The notes below the pieces were generated by a model. It saw nothing but the letters and a program-made list of their open reading frames with translations, searched no databases and was not told where the DNA came from. Positions 6,890-9,081 of a stretch of DNA of 9,081 nucleotides are shown here, piece after piece (position 1 is the stretch's first letter; each line of letters starts with the position of its first letter). This DNA comes from Legionellaceae bacterium UBA6148. GTDB taxonomy: Bacteria; Pseudomonadota; Gammaproteobacteria; Legionellales; Legionellaceae. Location: the NCBI GenBank assembly GCA_002423125.1, contig DIUW01000002.1:1-9081 (forward strand). Reading direction: 5' to 3'. The position numbers were made by a program, and so were the translations under genes.

Positions 6890-7070
6890 CTTTGATCTTA
6901 CCTTATGTCTGCCTCGGCCTGTTTTATTTCTAGGGGTGTTATTTTACTGTGGTTGTCTGCTTGCCATGAAAGCGCGGTTAATCGCGCGTATGTGATTTAT
7001 TGATTGAGGGTTGAGATTATTGCGTTACATGCCATAATTAAAATTCATTACCCTGTAGACGTGCGCTCAT
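6890..7070. other. Non-coding start of leading region, with a palindrome at 6972-6987
   Basis: No convincing gene lies between the nic-like site and the small ORF starting at 7071. The one clear structure is GCGCGGTT-AATCGCGC at 6972-6987, a 16-bp near-perfect palindrome (five GC pairs, one G-T, two T-A) without a T run, so not a typical terminator. A second copy of AGGGGTGT lies at 6932-6939, 58 bp beyond the nic-core copy, but its surroundings do not match a nic site. Confidence 0.45.
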
Positions 7071-7397
7071 ATGATTAAGGTCATTCATTTTTTAAATAGA
7101 TACTTGAAATACGTCAAGATCGAATTAGCAACATCGTATCAGGTTATGGGGCCAAGTTGCGATCCCAATCATCCGAACTATTATAAGACGTATATCAACC
7201 CCACCACAGGCCTACCCATTAGTGGCTCAGTTGATGCCGCGGGTAATACTTATGGCGCCTATCATGATGATTATCACCGCCGTTCGTCATCAGATGATGA
7301 TTACCGAAATCGAGACTATTACAATTCGATCAATAACTACAACAACCCACACAGTAATTATAACAATTCATCGTGTAGTTCTCATGATCGATATTAA
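7071..7397 (+). CDS. Unrecognised small protein with Tyr/Asn/Ser-rich C-terminus
   Basis: I cannot name this 108-aa product. The middle reads CDPNHPNYYKTYINPTTGLP followed by ISGSVDAAGNTYG. This recalls the NPxTGLPM...DxxGNxYG pattern found in many short hypothetical proteins of proteobacteria, so the frame is probably real. From about residue 66 it is low complexity: Asp, Tyr, Asn, Ser and Arg dominate, with no predicted fold. There is no signal peptide or membrane segment. The start is uncertain: the ATG at 7071 lacks a clear ribosome site, and the ATG at 7146 (MGPSCDPN) would remove 25 residues and place the conserved-looking part at the N-terminus. It is the first gene after the putative nic site, on the transferred strand. 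Confidence 0.5.
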   Translation: MIKVIHFLNRYLKYVKIELATSYQVMGPSCDPNHPNYYKTYINPTTGLPISGSVDAAGNTYGAYHDDYHRRSSSDDDYRNRDYYNSINNYNNPHSNYNNSSCSSHDRY

Positions 7398-7426
7398 TGT
7401 ATAGTGGTTATCGACGTATGTTTAAA

Positions 7427-7442
7427 GGGCGTGCTACGTCCC
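7427..7442. repeat. Small stem-loop upstream of the HU gene
   Basis: GGGCGT-GCT-ACG-T-CCC can form a six-pair stem with one bulged T. It lies between the end of the small ORF and the HU ribosome site. No T run follows, so termination is doubtful; it could affect mRNA stability or be chance. Confidence 0.25.
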
Positions 7443-7472
7443 ATCAATAAAACCCACAAATAAGGACTGAAA

Positions 7473-7748
7473 ATGAATAAAAAAGAATTAATTGATGCCA
7501 TCAGCGCAACATCAAAGCTCACTAAAACCGACTCAGAAACCGCTTTAAACGCAGTTATCAGCTGCCTAACCGACTTACTGGCAAAAGGTGATTCCATTAT
7601 TCTACCCGGCTTTGCCAGTATTTCAGTGAAAGAACGTGCCGCCCGAACAGGACGCAACCCATCAACAGGTGCACCACTAAATATACCTGCCAGTAAAACA
7701 GTCGGCTTTAAAGTTGGCTCTAAATTAAAAGAAGTCATTAACGGTTGA
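7473..7748 (+). CDS. HU-family DNA-binding protein
   Basis: At 91 aa it has the standard HU length. Seen: MNKKELIDAISATSKLTK (N-terminal helices), LPGFASISVKERAARTGRNP containing the HU/IHF signature, the arm-tip proline Pro63 in RNPSTG, and the C-terminal IPASKTVGFKVGSKLKEVIN. HU dimers bend DNA without strong sequence preference, compact the nucleoid and assist recombination and replication; some conjugative elements carry their own copy. AAGGA at 7462-7466 lies six bases before the ATG, a good ribosome site that fixes the start. It departs from typical chromosomal HU at several positions (Ala for Gly or Ser in GFASIS, TVGFK for VPAFK), so it is likely an element-borne paralogue. It is not IHF: no alpha or beta subunit-specific features were noted. 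Confidence 0.92.
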   Translation: MNKKELIDAISATSKLTKTDSETALNAVISCLTDLLAKGDSIILPGFASISVKERAARTGRNPSTGAPLNIPASKTVGFKVGSKLKEVING

Positions 7749-7760
7749 TGATATAAAGAT

Positions 7761-7784
7761 GGTGGATCACAAGGCTGACCCACC
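7761..7784. terminator. Weak hairpin after the HU gene
   Basis: GGTGG (7761-7765) pairs with CCACC (7780-7784), with two more pairs possible after one mismatch. It begins about a dozen bases after the HU stop. There is no following U tract on the + strand, so it is at best a Rho-independent terminator remnant or a stability element. Confidence 0.3.
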
Positions 7785-7826
7785 ACAATACACCGTCCTG
7801 TTTGTTTGACTCAGAGCGGTGACGGA
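7785..7826. other. Short spacer with no recognisable gene
   Basis: Between the hairpin after the HU gene and the end of the ardB remnant I see no coding frame or clear signal. HU and the ardB fragment converge on this spacer. Confidence 0.4.
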
Positions 7827-8000
7827 TTAATCAATGGCAGCGTATATTTCATTCGCTTCACTATGCTCAGAAGCATAATCACGCAGTGAATAGTAGTGAT
7901 CGATCATCTTGTCTGACTGCTCAAGCCAGCACAACTGATTAATCACATACAAAGACGCGACGATACCGGCTGCATCAGCACTTAACGCACCCTCATATCC
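7827..8000 (-). pseudogene. ArdB/KlcA antirestriction protein, C-terminal fragment
   Basis: Translating the - strand from about 8000 to the TAA at 7829-7827 gives roughly 57 residues: NGYEGALSADAAGIVASLY, then NQLCW, HYYSLRDYASEH and the ending EIYAAID. This is the C-terminal third of the ArdB/KlcA family (SADAAGI..., YxxLRDYxxxHPE, AID end), which block type I restriction of incoming DNA. The rest of ArdB is absent. Upstream in the same frame lies RRSRRADDRAAAERN, which is the neighbouring nuclease fragment read out of frame, and then a TGA at 8048-8046. It therefore has no start of its own and is a dead fragment. Antirestriction genes are typical of leading regions, which agrees with the inferred transfer direction. 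Confidence 0.75.
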
Positions 8001-8165
8001 ATTCCTTTCTGCTGCAGCACGGTCATCAGCGCGTCTGCTTCGTCTTCAGTAGGTAATGACTGGATTTGTCAGCGCTAAATGATCCATCCATGAGGCAAAT
8101 GGGCTGTCCATATAAAGCGTTAAGTCTGAAGGTGAATAAATGATTTCATCTGATTCAATGTACAT
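7998..8165 (-). pseudogene. TM0106-type RecB-like nuclease, N-terminal fragment, frameshifted
   Basis: From the ATG at 8165-8163 the - strand encodes MYIESDEIIYSPSDLTLYM and then DSPFASWMDHLALTNP, matching my memory of the start of TM0106-family RecB-like nucleases (ISPSDLxxFxxSPFASWMDR). GGAG sits a few bases upstream of the ATG. At about 8058 the frame shifts: the next frame continues with LPTEDEADALMTVLQQKGM, the expected following segment. The original frame instead ends at TGA 8048-8046. After QQKGM the nuclease similarity ends and ArdB sequence begins in the other frame. Only some 55 of the several hundred residues expected are left. The product would be about 39 residues and inactive, since the nuclease core is missing. 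Confidence 0.65.
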
Positions 8166-8188
8166 GCGAACTCCAAAGGCTATTTATA

Positions 8189-8533
8189 TCAGGCCTTTTT
8201 AACAAACTGAGATTTCAATTTCATAGCGCCAATACCTTCAATTTTGCAGTCAATATCATGGTCGCCGTCAATGAGCCTTATATTTTTTACCTTAGTCCCA
8301 ACCTTCACAACGAGCGAAGATCCTTTGACTTTTAATTCCTTTATCACCGTGACCGCATCACCATCTTGAAGAACATTACCGTTTGCGTCTTTAATTACCC
8401 GAACATTTTCAGAGACCTCTTCACTATGCTCTTTTACCCATTCATGTGAACATTCGGGACAAACAAATAGTGCACCATCTTCATAGGCATATTCTGAACT
8501 GCATTTCGGGCAATTGGGTAAGGCGCTCATCAT
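8189..8533 (-). CDS. yjdM: YjdM/PhnA zinc-ribbon protein
   Basis: The 114-aa protein is close to E. coli YjdM (formerly PhnA) throughout: LPNCPKCSSEYAYEDGALF then VCPECSHEW forms a four-cysteine zinc ribbon (Cys8, 11, 25, 28). The C-terminal barrel-like domain follows with KDANGNVLQDGDAVTVIKEL, KVGTKVKNIRLIDGDHDIDCK and the ending MKLKSQFVKKA. The old link to alkylphosphonate use is weak and the cellular role is unsettled; I call only the family. Two ATGs in tandem (8533 and 8530) are possible starts; AGGA lies about five bases before the first. The first ATG overlaps the TGA of the upstream aldo/keto reductase frame (ATGATGA), so the two were probably one transcription and translation unit. 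The gene itself looks intact even though both its neighbours are broken. Confidence 0.93.
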   Translation of the reverse strand: MMSALPNCPKCSSEYAYEDGALFVCPECSHEWVKEHSEEVSENVRVIKDANGNVLQDGDAVTVIKELKVKGSSLVVKVGTKVKNIRLIDGDHDIDCKIEGIGAMKLKSQFVKKA

Positions 8534-9081
8534 TTGTGTCCTATTTTGGTTATCAATTGAATTTCTTCAGAGGAAAGCTCAAAGTCATGTGTATTTAAAT
8601 CATCACTCATGTGCTGGAGATTGGTTGTCCCTGTTAGCGGTAATATCCCCGCCTGTTTGGCGAAACGAAATATAATTTGCGGAATGGTTTTATTATATTT
8701 TGTAACAATGGATTGAATGCGTGGGTTTGAAATATACGGTTGATTAGCGGTCAGCAAAGAAAATCCTTGATAAATAATCTGATGTTTTTGACTAAACTCT
8801 CTAACCTCTCGATCCCACTGCGTGATAGCAAAACAACGATTTTGTATGAACGATGGCTTTATGGTGACTTTACTGTATAACTCCTCTACCTGCGCAATAT
8901 TGATGTTTGAAATGCCGAGAACCTTTACTTTGCCATTATGTACGAGTTCCTCCATGGCTTGCCAAATTTCCAAATCCGCATCAATTATTCCCTGAGACAG
9001 TGAGGGACCATGAAGAATATACGAATCGATATAGTCTGTTTGTAAATGGTCTAGCGAACCTCACTGATCCCCTCAAATTTT
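8530..9081 (-). pseudogene. Aldo/keto reductase, C-terminal part, apparently frameshifted and cut by window end
   Basis: The - strand encodes an aldo/keto reductase. SLDHLQTDYIDSYILHGPS (9057-9001) carries the LHGP histidine of the family. AMEELVHNGKVKVLGISNINI and ILPLTGTTNLQHMSDDLN follow; this Gly-Thr-Thr-rich stretch is the cofactor phosphate-binding region near the C-terminus. The frame is blocked by TGA at 9063-9061, and no ATG follows in frame; the only plausible start is a TTG at 8973, which would drop half the barrel. Just upstream, another frame reads KFEGISEVR, which looks like the missing continuation, so a one- or two-base shift near 9055-9060 is likely. The Asp, Tyr and Lys of the catalytic tetrad lie beyond the window. 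It could be a real pseudogene or a sequencing error. NADPH-dependent reduction of small carbonyls is the family role. Confidence 0.68.

Larger units (their letters stand above)
6660..6900. other. oriT: Candidate origin of transfer (oriT), F-type
   Basis: This non-coding stretch upstream of traM combines the traM promoter with tandem repeats, palindromes, repeated GATGGTTTTAA-type motifs and, at the far end, an F-like nicking sequence. In F the order outward from traM is TraM sites, then accessory sites, then nic, with the traM coding strand opposite the nicked strand; the same order and polarity hold here. I therefore infer that the + strand is nicked and transferred, leading rightward from 6882. 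Small palindromes include GGTAA-A-TTACC at 6730-6740 and AAGCGCTT at 6692-6699. I did not recognise clear IHF sites. Confidence 0.7.

Noticed and set aside
6798..6995. 65-codon + strand frame with a hydrophobic stretch
   Set aside because: It runs through the candidate nic site and repeats, has no ribosome site before its ATG and no recognisable family; more likely a chance frame.
7394..7786. 130-codon - strand frame across the HU gene
   Set aside because: Antisense shadow of a well-supported HU gene; no family features.
1..9081. CRISPR arrays, tRNA or rRNA genes, IS elements with terminal inverted repeats
   Set aside because: I saw no regularly spaced repeats, no cloverleaf-type sequence and no transposase frame.

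Overview
The window looks like the relaxase end, transfer origin and leading region of an F-type conjugative element (plasmid or integrative element) from a gammaproteobacterium, most plausibly Legionella or a relative. This host guess rests on the gene families and the moderately low GC; no sequence search was possible.

Layout, left to right. Positions 3-3188 (+) hold the 3' part of a very large traI: a RecD-like helicase followed by a primase-like/Toprim module. Its relaxase domain lies upstream of the window. Directly after the traI stop is a decayed fragment of an O6-alkylguanine-DNA methyltransferase gene that has lost its catalytic cysteine (about 3190-3403). A cargo block on the + strand follows: a secreted GDSL lipase, ada (adaptive response regulator and repair methyltransferase) and alkD (alkylpurine DNA glycosylase). 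They are tightly packed and probably co-transcribed. Convergent to them, on the - strand, is a small ribbon-helix-helix protein resembling F-plasmid TraM (6264-6632).

The roughly 440 bp upstream of traM carry what I read as the oriT. There is a near-consensus promoter for traM with two tandem 11-bp repeats in its spacer, several copies of a GATGGTTTTAA-type motif, and a sequence matching the F TraI nicking site at 17 of 22 positions, from memory (nick predicted between 6881 and 6882 on the + strand). The orientation relative to traM is the same as in F. DNA to the right would therefore enter the recipient first, and tra DNA to the left last.

The right part (the inferred leading region) carries an unrecognised Tyr/Asn-rich small protein, an HU-family nucleoid protein, and a - strand scar joining the start of a TM0106-type RecB-like nuclease gene to the end of an ardB/klcA antirestriction gene. 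These are followed by an intact yjdM (phnA) and a frameshifted aldo/keto reductase cut by the window end. TraI, TraM and oriT form a coherent DNA-processing set, while lipase-ada-alkD look like cargo placed between traI and traM.
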